DNA of 64,000 bases. Source: Lentzea sp. NEAU-D7. Lineage in GTDB: Bacteria; Actinomycetota; Actinomycetes; Mycobacteriales; Pseudonocardiaceae. Positions within the stretch are counted from its first letter, which is position 1. The number at the start of each line of letters is the position of its first letter. A model generated the notes under the pieces. The model had not been told where the DNA came from. It did not search any database and worked only from the letters and a program-made list of their open reading frames with translations. The stretch is from positions 57,611 to 121,610 of the forward strand of contig NZ_JAPJDL010000029.1 of NCBI RefSeq assembly GCF_026242055.1, written 5' to 3'. Positions 49,534 to 57,654 of the stretch are shown here, piece after piece. The translations under genes and the position numbers were made by a program.

Positions 49534-50762
49534 CAGCACTCGCGCGTCACCGCCACCCCGTGCTCGGCCATGCGCCGCAGCCGCAGCCGGTGCTCCGCGG
49601 CGATCATCTCGGCCGCGACTTCGCCCCACGGCGTCTCCGCGTCGGGCACCAGCGGCATCGGCAGCGTGTTGATCGCCAGCACGACGTGCCCGTGCTTGCG
49701 CGTCTGCACGGCCAGCTCCGCGACGTCGTCGTCGAGGAACGGCGACAGCAGCACGACCACGCTCCCGTGCGGCAGCTTGCGCAACGCGACCCGCGACGAC
49801 CACCCGGCGGCCTGCACGCACACGACGAGCTGCGTGCGGATGCGCATCAGGTGTCGCCGCCCGACACCGGAACGCACGTTGAGCTGCGGCCGCGACAGGT
49901 CCATCAACGCCACCCTGTCGCCCTGCCGCAGGTAGCCCGCGGCCATCGACGCCGCCTGCCGCACCGCCCGGTCCAGACTGCCGCCGGGCCGCGTCGTCGC
50001 GCCCTGGTGGGGAGAGGCCCAGTCCGCCACGTCCGCGCCGACGTCCGCGCGCGTGTCCAGGGCCAGCACGATCTCGGCGTCGGCCTCGGCGTGCCGCTCG
50101 CGGACGTGCACGGTGCCGGTGCGGGTCGTGACGCGCCAGTCGATGCGCTTGAGCCTGTCGCCCGGCTGGAACGCCCTGATGTCGCGCAGTTCGGTCGAGT
50201 CGCCGGCGCGGGGCGAGCGGTGGATGCCCACCAGCCCGGACGGCCGGGGCGGGAGCGGACCGGACGGGTGGTGCTCGACCGGCGGCAGGATCGTGCGGAC
50301 GTGCTCGACCCCGACGATCGGCCCGTAGACGTGCATGCCGTCCGGTCCGGCGAACAGGTGGTCCAGCCGCAGGTCGACACCGGGACCCCAGGCGTCGCGC
50401 CTGATCTCGACCGGCAGGTCGGGCGAGTGCGCCGGCACCGCCCGAGCGCCGCCCGGCAGCTTGACCACCGCGATCTCCGCGTCCGCGCCGTCGAGGTGCG
50501 CGACGGTGTGCACGACGCCCAGGCCGGCCCCGCGCGGCACGGGACGGACGTCGACCGTCGGCGTACCACGCGGTTTGTGGGTGAGCAGCACGGACAGGAC
50601 CAGCGGCACGCCGAACAGCACCAGTTCGACGTGGTGCAGGAACATCCCGCCGACGACGAGCCCGACGCCCAGCCAGACGGCGCGCGAGTACGCGTCCGTC
50701 GGGTGCCAGTGCGCGCCGTGCGACTGGGCGAACGCCTCCCTGATCTTGTCCGCTCTGCTCAT
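49533..50762 (-). CDS. DUF58 domain protein
   Basis: A 409-aa membrane-associated protein. N-terminal helices (AVWLGVGLVVGGMFLHHVEL, VLFGVPLVLSVLLTHKP) are followed by an extended beta domain and then the DUF58 (vWA-like) signature RDIRAFQPGDRLKRIDWRVT with RTGTVHVRERHAEADAEIVL. DUF58 proteins are encoded with MoxR ATPases and are thought to be metal-adhesion-type partners in assembling or maturing membrane or secreted complexes. ATG 50762 overlaps the moxR stop. Confidence 0.9.
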   Translation of the reverse strand: MSRADKIREAFAQSHGAHWHPTDAYSRAVWLGVGLVVGGMFLHHVELVLFGVPLVLSVLLTHKPRGTPTVDVRPVPRGAGLGVVHTVAHLDGADAEIAVVKLPGGARAVPAHSPDLPVEIRRDAWGPGVDLRLDHLFAGPDGMHVYGPIVGVEHVRTILPPVEHHPSGPLPPRPSGLVGIHRSPRAGDSTELRDIRAFQPGDRLKRIDWRVTTRTGTVHVRERHAEADAEIVLALDTRADVGADVADWASPHQGATTRPGGSLDRAVRQAASMAAGYLRQGDRVALMDLSRPQLNVRSGVGRRHLMRIRTQLVVCVQAAGWSSRVALRKLPHGSVVVLLSPFLDDDVAELAVQTRKHGHVVLAINTLPMPLVPDAETPWGEVAAEMIAAEHRLRLRRMAEHGVAVTREC

Positions 50763-51700
50763 GAGCTGGGCGGGCCCGGAACCTTGCCGAGCAGGTCGGT
50801 GACGACCTGCACCCCGTTCACGCCGGACGTCCACGTCTCGGGCTTCATCACGAGCCGGTGCGCCAGCACGGCGACAGCGCACTCCTTGACGTCCTCCGGG
50901 GTCACGTACGCGCGACCCTCCGAAGTGGCGAGCGCGCGGGCGACGAGCACCAGTCCCTGCGCGCCGCGGGGCGACGCGCCCACCTCGACCGAGGAGTGCT
51001 TGCGCGTGGCGACCGCCAGGTCGACGCAGTACCGCAGGAGATCGTCGTCCACTGTGGTCCGTTCGAGCTCGGCCTGCAGCTCGGCGAGCCTGCCGGGGGC
51101 GAGCACCGGTGCCACCTCGGCCTCCTCCCGCTGCCGCGCGAGCCGGCGGCGCAGGACCTCGACCTCCTCCTCCGGCGGCGGGTACCCGATGTCGAGCCGC
51201 ACCAGGAACCGGTCGAGCTGCGCCTCGGGCAACGGGTAGGTGCCCTCGTACTCGACGGGGTTCGAGGTCGCGAGCACGTGGAACGGCCTGGGCAACGGGA
51301 ACGTGCGCCCCTCGACCGTCACCTGCCGCTCCTGCATGGCCTCCAGCAGCGCGGACTGGGTCTTCGGCGGCGTGCGGTTGATCTCGTCGGCGAGCAGCAG
51401 CCCGGCGAACACCGGCCCCTGGTGGAACTCGAACTCGCGGCTGCCGGGGTCGTAGAGGAACGACCCGGTGACGTCCGCGGGCAGCAGGTCGGGCGTGCAC
51501 TGCAGGCGCCGGAAGTCGAGGCTCAAAGCCTGCGCGAGCGACCGCGCGATCAGCGTCTTGCCCAGGCCCGGCACGTCCTCCAGCAGCACGTGCCCGCCCG
51601 CCAGCACGGCCGCGAGCGCGAGCCTCAGCGTGCGGGTGCGCCCGACGACGACCCGGCCGATCTCGTCCAGGACGGCCTTGGCCTCCAGCGTTATGGTCAC
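50759..51700 (-). CDS. MoxR-family AAA+ ATPase
   Basis: A 313-aa chaperone-like ATPase. Walker A is LLEDVPGLGKTLIARSLAQA (about residues 40-59), Walker B LLLADEINRTPPKTQSALLE (about 107-126), sensor 1 VLATSNPVEYEGTYPLPEAQ, and a C-terminal lid with SPRGAQGLVLVARALA. Start GTG 51700. MoxR proteins remodel partner complexes together with DUF58/vWA proteins, as seen in the next gene. The 5' end overlaps the 116-aa gene by 4 bp. Confidence 0.94.
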   Translation of the reverse strand: MTITLEAKAVLDEIGRVVVGRTRTLRLALAAVLAGGHVLLEDVPGLGKTLIARSLAQALSLDFRRLQCTPDLLPADVTGSFLYDPGSREFEFHQGPVFAGLLLADEINRTPPKTQSALLEAMQERQVTVEGRTFPLPRPFHVLATSNPVEYEGTYPLPEAQLDRFLVRLDIGYPPPEEEVEVLRRRLARQREEAEVAPVLAPGRLAELQAELERTTVDDDLLRYCVDLAVATRKHSSVEVGASPRGAQGLVLVARALATSEGRAYVTPEDVKECAVAVLAHRLVMKPETWTSGVNGVQVVTDLLGKVPGPPSS

Positions 51701-52047
51701 TCGACCCTCCTGAGCCTTTCCGCGAGCTGCTTCGGATCCGGCATCTCGGACGCCTCGACCCCCAGTCGTGCGAGCCGGGCGCGGAACCGTTCCCGGTAGC
51801 GCCTCGGGTCCTCCGCCGCCTCGGCGAGCCTGCTCGCGAGCGTGCCGGCGATCGCGGTGCTGATCGAACCGGGCGGCGGAGGTGCCGAGCTCCAGACGAT
51901 GTCGGTGGCGCGCGGCAGCCTGGTGACCAGCACGCCGAACGCGGTGGGCGGCACGGCCAGCGCCGCGGCCCACGCCGGTGAGGCGCCGAGCCACCAGATC
52001 ACGACGCCGATGATCGCCCCGACGACCAGTGCGAGCGCGGTCTTCAT
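51697..52047 (-). CDS. Small membrane protein, 116 aa
   Basis: Two N-terminal hydrophobic segments (ALALVVGAIIGVVIWWLGAS, PAWAAALAVPPTAFGVLVT) are followed by a charged helical tail (YRERFRARLARLGVEASEMP, DPKQLAERLRRVE) on the cytosolic side. It is part of the operon by 4-bp overlaps at both ends. No known domain. A scaffold for MoxR/DUF58 at the membrane is possible but speculative. Confidence 0.65.
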   Translation of the reverse strand: MKTALALVVGAIIGVVIWWLGASPAWAAALAVPPTAFGVLVTRLPRATDIVWSSAPPPPGSISTAIAGTLASRLAEAAEDPRRYRERFRARLARLGVEASEMPDPKQLAERLRRVE

Positions 52048-52643
52048 GCGAGCTCCCGGACGATGCGGCTCAACTCTCGCTGCGCCTGTTCGGCCTGCGC
52101 GGCCGTCACGTCCTCGTGCCCGAACCGCGCGCGCTGGTAGAGGTCCTTGAGCACCACGGCGTCCACGCCGAGCTCCTCGGTGAACTCGGTGGGCGTCTGG
52201 TGCGGCAGGCGTTCCTCGGCGGCTTCGAGCGCGAGCCAGGCGGCGATCACGGCGTCGCGCGGCGGCCGGTTCGGGTGTTCGGTGAACTCCTGCAACGCCT
52301 TCTCGACGCGCTTCACGACCGCGGACTCCCCGATCTCGCCGCCCTCGACCTCCACACCGCGCACACCTCGGCGACGGCGCAGGCGGGGCAGCTCGAACGC
52401 CACGACGATCCCGACCAGTCCGAACAGGACGAGTCCGGCGAGCACCACCAGGTACGCGGTGAGCGGTATCGCGAACACCTCCGGCAGCTCGCTCGGCAGC
52501 GGGACGTCCATCCGCGGCGGGCTGTCCTGCGGCGGCGGGCGGTCGTCCAGGCGGTTGACGAACGTGACCGGCGACGTGCCGCCGGCCGCGACGACGACGA
52601 TCAGCAACGCCGCCACCGCCACCCCCGCGCGCCACCACTTCAT
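52044..52643 (-). CDS. DUF4129 domain membrane protein
   Basis: A 199-aa protein and the first gene of the MoxR operon. It has an N-terminal signal/anchor (VAVAALLIVVVAAGGTS), an external Pro-rich segment, a second helix (LTAYLVVLAGLVLFGLVGIV) with basic residues after it, and a C-terminal DUF4129 domain (AVIAAWLALEAAEERLPHQT, PTEFTEELGVDAVVLKDLYQ, RARFGHEDVTAAQAEQAQRE). DUF4129 is found with transglutaminase-like and MoxR/DUF58 genes in actinobacteria. Function not established. Confidence 0.85.
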   Translation of the reverse strand: MKWWRAGVAVAALLIVVVAAGGTSPVTFVNRLDDRPPPQDSPPRMDVPLPSELPEVFAIPLTAYLVVLAGLVLFGLVGIVVAFELPRLRRRRGVRGVEVEGGEIGESAVVKRVEKALQEFTEHPNRPPRDAVIAAWLALEAAEERLPHQTPTEFTEELGVDAVVLKDLYQRARFGHEDVTAAQAEQAQRELSRIVRELA

Positions 52644-52697
52644 GGCGGTCAGCCTCGCACGCGTCCACGAGGTTCGGACGATCCTTCGGCCAACTCG

Positions 52698-53171
52698 CTA
52701 GTCGAACGACTCGGCGGGCACCAGGCCGTCGAGGAACGTCCGGAGGTCGGGGGCCAGCGGGAGCTCCCACTCGTCGTCGGCGTCGAGCCACACGACCGAC
52801 GGCTCACCGGCCGGACCGCACTCGCGGTAGTCCAGGGCGATCCACCAGTGGCCGTCCCCGGTCAGCAGCACGACGGGCGACGGCAGCCCCCACTCCTCGA
52901 CCAGGTAGGGCGTGTCGAGCAACGACGTCGTGCGCTCGGCCCTCCCGATGCCCATCAGGCTGTCGAACGGCGCGTGGTCCGGCGCCCACGAGGTCGGCTC
53001 GCTCGTCGGGAACGCGGACCGCTCGTCCACGACGCTGCCGCCGTTCTGCACGCGCAGCAGCTCCAGCAGCGCCTCGGGCAGCCGCACGCCCAGCAACGCC
53101 TCGGCCTCGCGGAGGGCGTCGTCGGTGAGCGGCGCCTGCATGCCGTAGCTGTCTTCGACCCAGAACTGCAC
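52698..53171 (-). CDS. SMI1/KNR4 family protein
   Basis: A 157-aa SMI1/KNR4 (SUKH-like) protein, start GTG 53171 (VQFWVEDSYGMQAPLTDDAL). The fold signature is LREAEALLGVRLPEALLELL followed by RVQNGGSVV, then the central beta strands (VVLLTGDGHWWIALDYRECG) and the acidic PSVVWLDADDEWELPLAPDL. SUKH proteins serve as immunity or scaffold factors in contact-dependent systems, but no toxin is next to it. It lies 19 bp downstream of the CPCC protein gene. Confidence 0.85.
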   Translation of the reverse strand: MQFWVEDSYGMQAPLTDDALREAEALLGVRLPEALLELLRVQNGGSVVDERSAFPTSEPTSWAPDHAPFDSLMGIGRAERTTSLLDTPYLVEEWGLPSPVVLLTGDGHWWIALDYRECGPAGEPSVVWLDADDEWELPLAPDLRTFLDGLVPAESFD

Positions 53172-53190
53172 GCGGCGCCTCCCAGGCAGA

Positions 53191-53547
53191 TCAGACGGCC
53201 GGACCGGGAGGCACGTGCTCACCGCGAACGCCGCCATCCGCGACGTAGGCGGCACGCTCGTCGTCGAGGCTGACGGGGCCGTTCGGGCCGCCGCGGACGA
53301 CAGAGCTGTCGTGGTCGTCCTGGCCGTCGTCCTCCCAGCCGCACTCGCGGCAGATCTCGCAGTTGGCACGCGTGGTCAGGGTCAGGTGGCCGCAGCACGG
53401 GCAGGTGTACGGGCCGCCGTCCGCCGACCCGTAGACGTTCTTCATGCTCAAGTACGAGCCGAACCACGCCAAGCCCACAGGTCGAGGCGCCTGTTCGGCC
53501 CGGCGCACCAGGCTCCAGCCTTCGCCTTCGACGACTTCGTCCCCCAT
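53191..53547 (-). CDS. CPCC-type cysteine-rich protein
   Basis: 118 aa from ATG 53547, or 84 aa from ATG 53445 (MKNVYGSADGG). It contains YTCPCCGHLTL, the CPCC motif, and a second pair in CEICRECGWEDDGQDDHD, so it likely binds a zinc ion. The conserved GW-DD-GQDD stretch is typical of the CPCC family, which often accompanies SMI1/KNR4 genes in polymorphic-toxin regions. Function unknown; immunity or toxin-related roles have been proposed from context. Confidence 0.8.
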   Translation of the reverse strand: MGDEVVEGEGWSLVRRAEQAPRPVGLAWFGSYLSMKNVYGSADGGPYTCPCCGHLTLTTRANCEICRECGWEDDGQDDHDSSVVRGGPNGPVSLDDERAAYVADGGVRGEHVPPGPAV

Positions 53548-53557
53548 GACGCGCATC

Positions 53558-54187
53558 CTAGGCAGAGGCCCGTTTCAGCACGTTCTGCAGCATCTCCTGG
53601 GTCAGCCTGCCGGTGTAGGTGTTGTGCGGCGACACGTGATAGCACCCGAACACCCGCAGCCCGCCCAGCTCGACTTCCACCCCGTGCCCGAACTTCGGCC
53701 GCTCGGGCCCGAGCAACGGCAGGAACGCCTTCCACCCGAACCCGCCGAGCACCACCACGGACCGCAGGTTCGGCATCAGCGAGATCTCCTCGCGCAGGAA
53801 CGGCGAGCACCTGTCCCGTTCCTCGGCGGTCGGCTTGTTCTCCGGCGGCGCGCACCGTACGGGCGAGGCCATGCGCACCCCGTACAGCTCCATGCCGTCG
53901 TCCCGGGACCACGCGGTGGGCTGCGAGGCGAGGCCCACCTCGTACAGCGCCCGGTAGAGGAAGTCGCCCGAGGCGTCGCCTGTGAACATCCGTCCCGTCC
54001 GGTTGCCGCCGTGCGCGGCGGGTGCGAGGCCCACGATGAGCAGCGAGGCGTCCATCGGGCCGAAGCCGGGGACGGGTTTGCCCCAGTAGTCCCAATCCTT
54101 GAACGCCGCGCGCTTCACCGACGCCGCGGTCTCGCGCCACGCGACCAGGCGCGGGCACGCTCGGCAGGCCGTTATTCGATCGTCGAG
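53558..54187 (-). CDS. Uracil-DNA glycosylase (family 5-like), start unresolved
   Basis: About 210 aa. The N-terminal iron-sulfur Cys pair is in ITACRACPRLVAWRE. The catalytic motif is LLIVGLAPAAHGGNRTGRMF (GLAPA.HG.NRTGR is characteristic of family 5/UdgB) and the C-terminal active-site His is in VFGCYHVSPHNTYTGRLTQE. It removes uracil and some other deaminated bases. No ATG, GTG or TTG is in frame between the conserved N-terminus and the start of the divergent S10 gene, so the true start codon is unclear; the end given (54187) is approximate. It follows the CPCC gene on the same strand. Confidence 0.85.
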   Translation of the reverse strand, partial: LDDRITACRACPRLVAWRETAASVKRAAFKDWDYWGKPVPGFGPMDASLLIVGLAPAAHGGNRTGRMFTGDASGDFLYRALYEVGLASQPTAWSRDDGMELYGVRMASPVRCAPPENKPTAEERDRCSPFLREEISLMPNLRSVVVLGGFGWKAFLPLLGPERPKFGHGVEVELGGLRVFGCYHVSPHNTYTGRLTQEMLQNVLKRASA

Positions 54188-54205
54188 TTCCGTAGTGTTG
54201 CTCCC

Positions 54206-55663
54206 ATGTCCGAGGAGAAGACCGAAGAGAAGCCCGCGTCTCCCGCTGATGATCTGGTCACCACCCAGCACAGCATCACCGTCAAGGGCCGCGAGCTGAA
54301 CTACACCGCCACCACCGGGCGGATCGTGCTCAAGGAAGAAGTGCTCAAGGACGGCGTGTTCGAGGGCCACAAGCCCAAGGCCGAGGTGTTCGTGACCACC
54401 TACACGCTCGACGGCGCGGACCCGCTGAAGCGGCCCGTGACGTTCGCGTTCAACGGCGGACCGGGCTCCGCGAGCGTGTGGCTGCACATGGGGCTCCTCG
54501 GGCCGCGCCGGGTCCTCAGCGGCGACGTCGGCGACCTCACCGCCCCGCCGTACGGCATCGCGGACAACGAGGAGAGCCTGCTCGCCGAGAGCGACCTGGT
54601 GTTCATCGACCCGGTGTCGACCGGGTACTCCCGGGCCGCGGAGGGCGAGAAGCCCGGCAACTACCACGGCTACCAGCCCGACATCGAGTCCATCGCCGAG
54701 ATCATCCGGCTCTGGACGTCGCGCAACGGCCGCTGGATGTCGCCGAAGTTCCTCTGCGGCGAGTCGTACGGCACGCTCCGCGCGGCTGGTCTGGCCGAGC
54801 ACCTTCAGAAGAAGTACGGCATGTACCTCAACGGGCTCATGCTGATCTCCTCGGTGCTGGACTTCGCGACGCTGGAGTTCAACGAGGGCCACGACCTCGC
54901 CTACACGCTCTTCCTGCCGACGTACGCGGCCATCGCCAACTACCACGGCCTGCACGGCGACCGCCCGCTCAAGGAGGTGCTCGCCGAGGCCGAGGAGTTC
55001 GCGGTCCGCGACTACCCCTACGCCCTCGCCCGCGGCAACCGGCTCACCGACGTCGAGCGCGCCGCGACGATCGAGAAGCTCGCCCGGCTCACCGGCCTGT
55101 CCGAGGAGTACGTGGACGCGGTCGACCTGCGCATCGAGCACATCCGGTTCTTCACCGAACTGCTCCGCCGCGACCGCAAGACCGTCGGCCGCATCGACGC
55201 CCGCTTCACCGGCTGGGACACCGACTACGGCCGCGAGGGCATCTCCGCGGACCCGTCCATCGACGCGATCCTCGGCCCGTACTCGGCGGTGCTCAACCAC
55301 TACGTGCACGCCGAGCTCGGCTACTCGAGCGACCTGCCGTACGAGGTGCTCGCGAGGGTCATCGAGCAGTGGTCGTACAAGGAGTTCGAGGGCCGCCACG
55401 TCACGACGGCGGGCAAGCTCTCGGCGGCGATGCGGGCGAACCCGCACCTGAAGGTCCACGTCGCGTTCGGCTGGTACGACGGCGCCACGCCGTACTTCGC
55501 CGCCGAGCACCTCATCGCGCACCTGCAGATCCCGAAGGAGCTCACGGGCAACATCGAGTCGGCCTACTACCCGGCCGGCCACATGATGTACGTCCACGAG
55601 CCCAGCAGGATCCAGCAGTCCGAGGACCTGGCGGCGTTCGTCCGGAACTCGTCCAACACGTGA
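54206..55663 (+). CDS. S10-family serine carboxypeptidase-like peptidase
   Basis: A 485-aa protein of peptidase family S10. The GGPGSASVWLHMGLLGPRRV oxyanion-hole region (about 91-110) precedes the nucleophile motif FLCGESYGTLRAAGLAEHL (about residues 181-199). The catalytic Asp/His region is HVAFGWYDGATPYFAAEHLI with SAYYPAGHMMYVHEPS at the end. There is no signal peptide (MSEEKTEEKPASPADD), so a cytosolic role is likely. It is the first gene of a three-gene unit with overlapping ends. Confidence 0.92.
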   Translation: MSEEKTEEKPASPADDLVTTQHSITVKGRELNYTATTGRIVLKEEVLKDGVFEGHKPKAEVFVTTYTLDGADPLKRPVTFAFNGGPGSASVWLHMGLLGPRRVLSGDVGDLTAPPYGIADNEESLLAESDLVFIDPVSTGYSRAAEGEKPGNYHGYQPDIESIAEIIRLWTSRNGRWMSPKFLCGESYGTLRAAGLAEHLQKKYGMYLNGLMLISSVLDFATLEFNEGHDLAYTLFLPTYAAIANYHGLHGDRPLKEVLAEAEEFAVRDYPYALARGNRLTDVERAATIEKLARLTGLSEEYVDAVDLRIEHIRFFTELLRRDRKTVGRIDARFTGWDTDYGREGISADPSIDAILGPYSAVLNHYVHAELGYSSDLPYEVLARVIEQWSYKEFEGRHVTTAGKLSAAMRANPHLKVHVAFGWYDGATPYFAAEHLIAHLQIPKELTGNIESAYYPAGHMMYVHEPSRIQQSEDLAAFVRNSSNT

Positions 55664-56085
55664 TCCTCGACCTGTCCGACGACACCGTCCTGAACGAGCT
55701 CTGGACGGTGCAGCGGCTGGCGTACGCCGTCGAGGCCGAGCTCATCGGCTTCGACGGCATCCCGCCGCTGCACGAGTCGCTCGACGAGCTCCGCGCCTGC
55801 GACGAGACCTTCCTCGGCCTCTACGACGAGGAAGGTCTCGTCGGCGCGGTGTCCTACCGGCTCGACGGATCCACTGTGGACATCTGCCGGCTCGTCGTGC
55901 ACCCGCGGGCACACCGCCGCGGCATCGCGTCGAAGCTTCTCGACGCGCTGCCGGACGGGCCTCAGGTCGTCAGCACCGGCACCGGGAACGAGCCCGCGCT
56001 CGCGCTGTACCGCAAACGCGGGTTCGTGGAGACCGGCACGCGCGAGGTCGCTCCGGGCGTGTCGCTCACGGACCTCAGCCGGTGA
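55660..56085 (+). CDS. GNAT-family N-acetyltransferase
   Basis: 141 aa, start GTG 55660 overlapping the S10 stop (GTGA). The acetyl-CoA motif is CRLVVHPRAHRRGIASKLLD (about 70-89), followed by STGTGNEPALALYRKRGFVE near the C-terminus. Small-substrate GNAT; substrate unknown. Coupled by 4-bp overlaps to both neighbours. Confidence 0.87.
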   Translation: MILDLSDDTVLNELWTVQRLAYAVEAELIGFDGIPPLHESLDELRACDETFLGLYDEEGLVGAVSYRLDGSTVDICRLVVHPRAHRRGIASKLLDALPDGPQVVSTGTGNEPALALYRKRGFVETGTREVAPGVSLTDLSR

Positions 56086-56648
56086 TCATCTTTCTCAACG
56101 GGACGTCCAGCTCCGGCAAGTCGAGCATCGCCGAGCAGCTGTTGCGGGTGCTGGACGCCCCGTACTTCCACCTGGCCGCCGACGCCTTCGGCGCCATGCG
56201 CGCCGTCGAGCGGACGCTGGAGCTCGACGGCCCCGCGCAGGCCGAGGTCCTGCGCCGCACCAGGGCGGGCTTCCACCGGGCGGTGGCGGGCATGGCGCGA
56301 GCCGGCAACGACGTCGTGGTGGACCACGTCCTGAGCGAGCCGTGGCGCCTCCAGGACTGCCTGGAGGCGCTCGACGGCCTGGACGTGCTCTTCGTGGGCG
56401 TGCACTGCCCTCCGGACGAGCTGGAGAGGCGCGAACGGGCTCGGGGTGACCGGGTGCCGGGGCAGGCCGCCGCGCAGCTGCGGAGCGTCCACCAGCACGG
56501 GCTCTACGACTTCGAGGTCGACACGAGCACGCACAGCCCGCACGAGTGCGCGCTGGCGATCAAGGAGTTCCTCGGCCGGGTCTCGGGGACCAGGGCCTTC
56601 GACGAGTTGAGGGGCCGCACCCGCAGGCACGACCCCTCAACCAGCTAG
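56082..56648 (+). CDS. Chloramphenicol-phosphotransferase-like P-loop kinase
   Basis: A 188-aa CPT-family P-loop protein, with start GTG 56082 (GTGA overlap). The Walker A motif is FLNGTSSSGKSSIAEQL (residues 4-20). The substrate region AGFHRAVAGMARAGNDVVVD contains the catalytic Asp (VVVDHVLSEPW), and the LID is DELERRERARGDR. CPT phosphorylates chloramphenicol in its producer; most homologues act on unknown small alcohols, so resistance should not be assumed. GTTGAGGGG/CCCCTCAAC (56606-56641) forms a hairpin at the 3' end of the gene. Confidence 0.82.
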   Translation: MIIFLNGTSSSGKSSIAEQLLRVLDAPYFHLAADAFGAMRAVERTLELDGPAQAEVLRRTRAGFHRAVAGMARAGNDVVVDHVLSEPWRLQDCLEALDGLDVLFVGVHCPPDELERRERARGDRVPGQAAAQLRSVHQHGLYDFEVDTSTHSPHECALAIKEFLGRVSGTRAFDELRGRTRRHDPSTS

Positions 56649-56658
56649 CTGACTGCGA

Positions 56659-57654
56659 TCAGACGACCGCGCGCTCCTCCGCGAAGTGGCACGCGGCGGG
56701 GTGACCGTCGTTGCGCACCACGAGCTCGGGAACCTCGGTCGCGCAGATGTCCTGCGCCTTCCAGCACCGCGTGCGGAACCGGCAGCCCGACGGCGGGTCG
56801 ATCGGCGAAGGCACGTCACCCGTCAGGCGGATGACGTCGCGCCGGCCGCGCTGGGTCGGGTCCGGCACCGGCACGGCGGACAGCAGCGCCTGCGTGTACG
56901 GGTGCATCGGGCGCTCGTAGATCTCGTCCTCGGTGCCGATCTCCACGATCTTGCCGAGGTACATCACCGCGACGCGGTCCGACAGGTGGCGGACCACCGA
57001 CAGGTCGTGCGCGATGAAGACGTACGACAGTCCCATCTCGGACTGCAGGTCGCCCAGCAGGTTCATGACCTGCGCCTGGATCGAGACGTCCAGAGCGGAC
57101 ACCGGCTCGTCGCACACGATCACCTTGGGCTTGAGCGCGAGCGCGCGGGCGATGCCGATGCGCTGGCGCTGACCGCCGGAGAACTGGTGCGGGTACCGGT
57201 TGATGTGCTCCGGGTTCAGGCCGACGATCTCCAGCAGCTCCTGGACCTTGCGCTGCCGGTCGCCCTTGGGCGCGACCTCGGTGTGGATCTCGTAGGGCTC
57301 ACCGACGATGTCGCCGACCGTCATGCGCGGGTTCAGCGACGTGTACGGGTCCTGCAGCACGATCTGGATGTCGCGGCGCAGCTTGCGCAGCTCCGCGCCC
57401 TTCATCGCGAACATGTCGCGGCCCTCGAAGCGCGCCATGCCCGACGTCGGCGGTTCCAGGCGCATCAGCACCTGGGCCAGCGTGGACTTGCCGCAACCCG
57501 ACTCGCCCACGACGCCCAGGGTCTCGCCCTTGTTCAGCGAGAACGAGACGCCGTCGACGGCCTTGACGTGGCCCACGGTGCGCTTGAACAGCACGCCGAC
57601 GCGGACCGGGAAGTGCTTGACGAGGTTCTCGACCTCGAGGATCGGCTCAGCCAC
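56659..57654 (-). CDS. dppF: Dipeptide/oligopeptide ABC transporter ATP-binding protein (DppF)
   Basis: A 331-aa ATPase, the last gene of the dpp operon. Walker A is LGVVGESGCGKSTLAQVLMR (about 50-69), the signature HQFSGGQRQRIGIARALALK, Walker B KVIVCDEPVSALDVS and the D-loop/H-switch VFIAHDLSVVRHLSDRV. The C-terminal oligo_HPY extension (PVPDPTQRGRRDVIRLTGDV, PSGCRFRTRCWKAQDICATE) marks the peptide-importer class. Its 5' end overlaps dppD by 8 bp. Confidence 0.93.
   Translation of the reverse strand: MAEPILEVENLVKHFPVRVGVLFKRTVGHVKAVDGVSFSLNKGETLGVVGESGCGKSTLAQVLMRLEPPTSGMARFEGRDMFAMKGAELRKLRRDIQIVLQDPYTSLNPRMTVGDIVGEPYEIHTEVAPKGDRQRKVQELLEIVGLNPEHINRYPHQFSGGQRQRIGIARALALKPKVIVCDEPVSALDVSIQAQVMNLLGDLQSEMGLSYVFIAHDLSVVRHLSDRVAVMYLGKIVEIGTEDEIYERPMHPYTQALLSAVPVPDPTQRGRRDVIRLTGDVPSPIDPPSGCRFRTRCWKAQDICATEVPELVVRNDGHPAACHFAEERAVV

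Noticed and set aside
56082..56648. Chloramphenicol resistance determinant
   Set aside because: Only family-level P-loop similarity is seen; most CPT-family proteins have other or unknown substrates.
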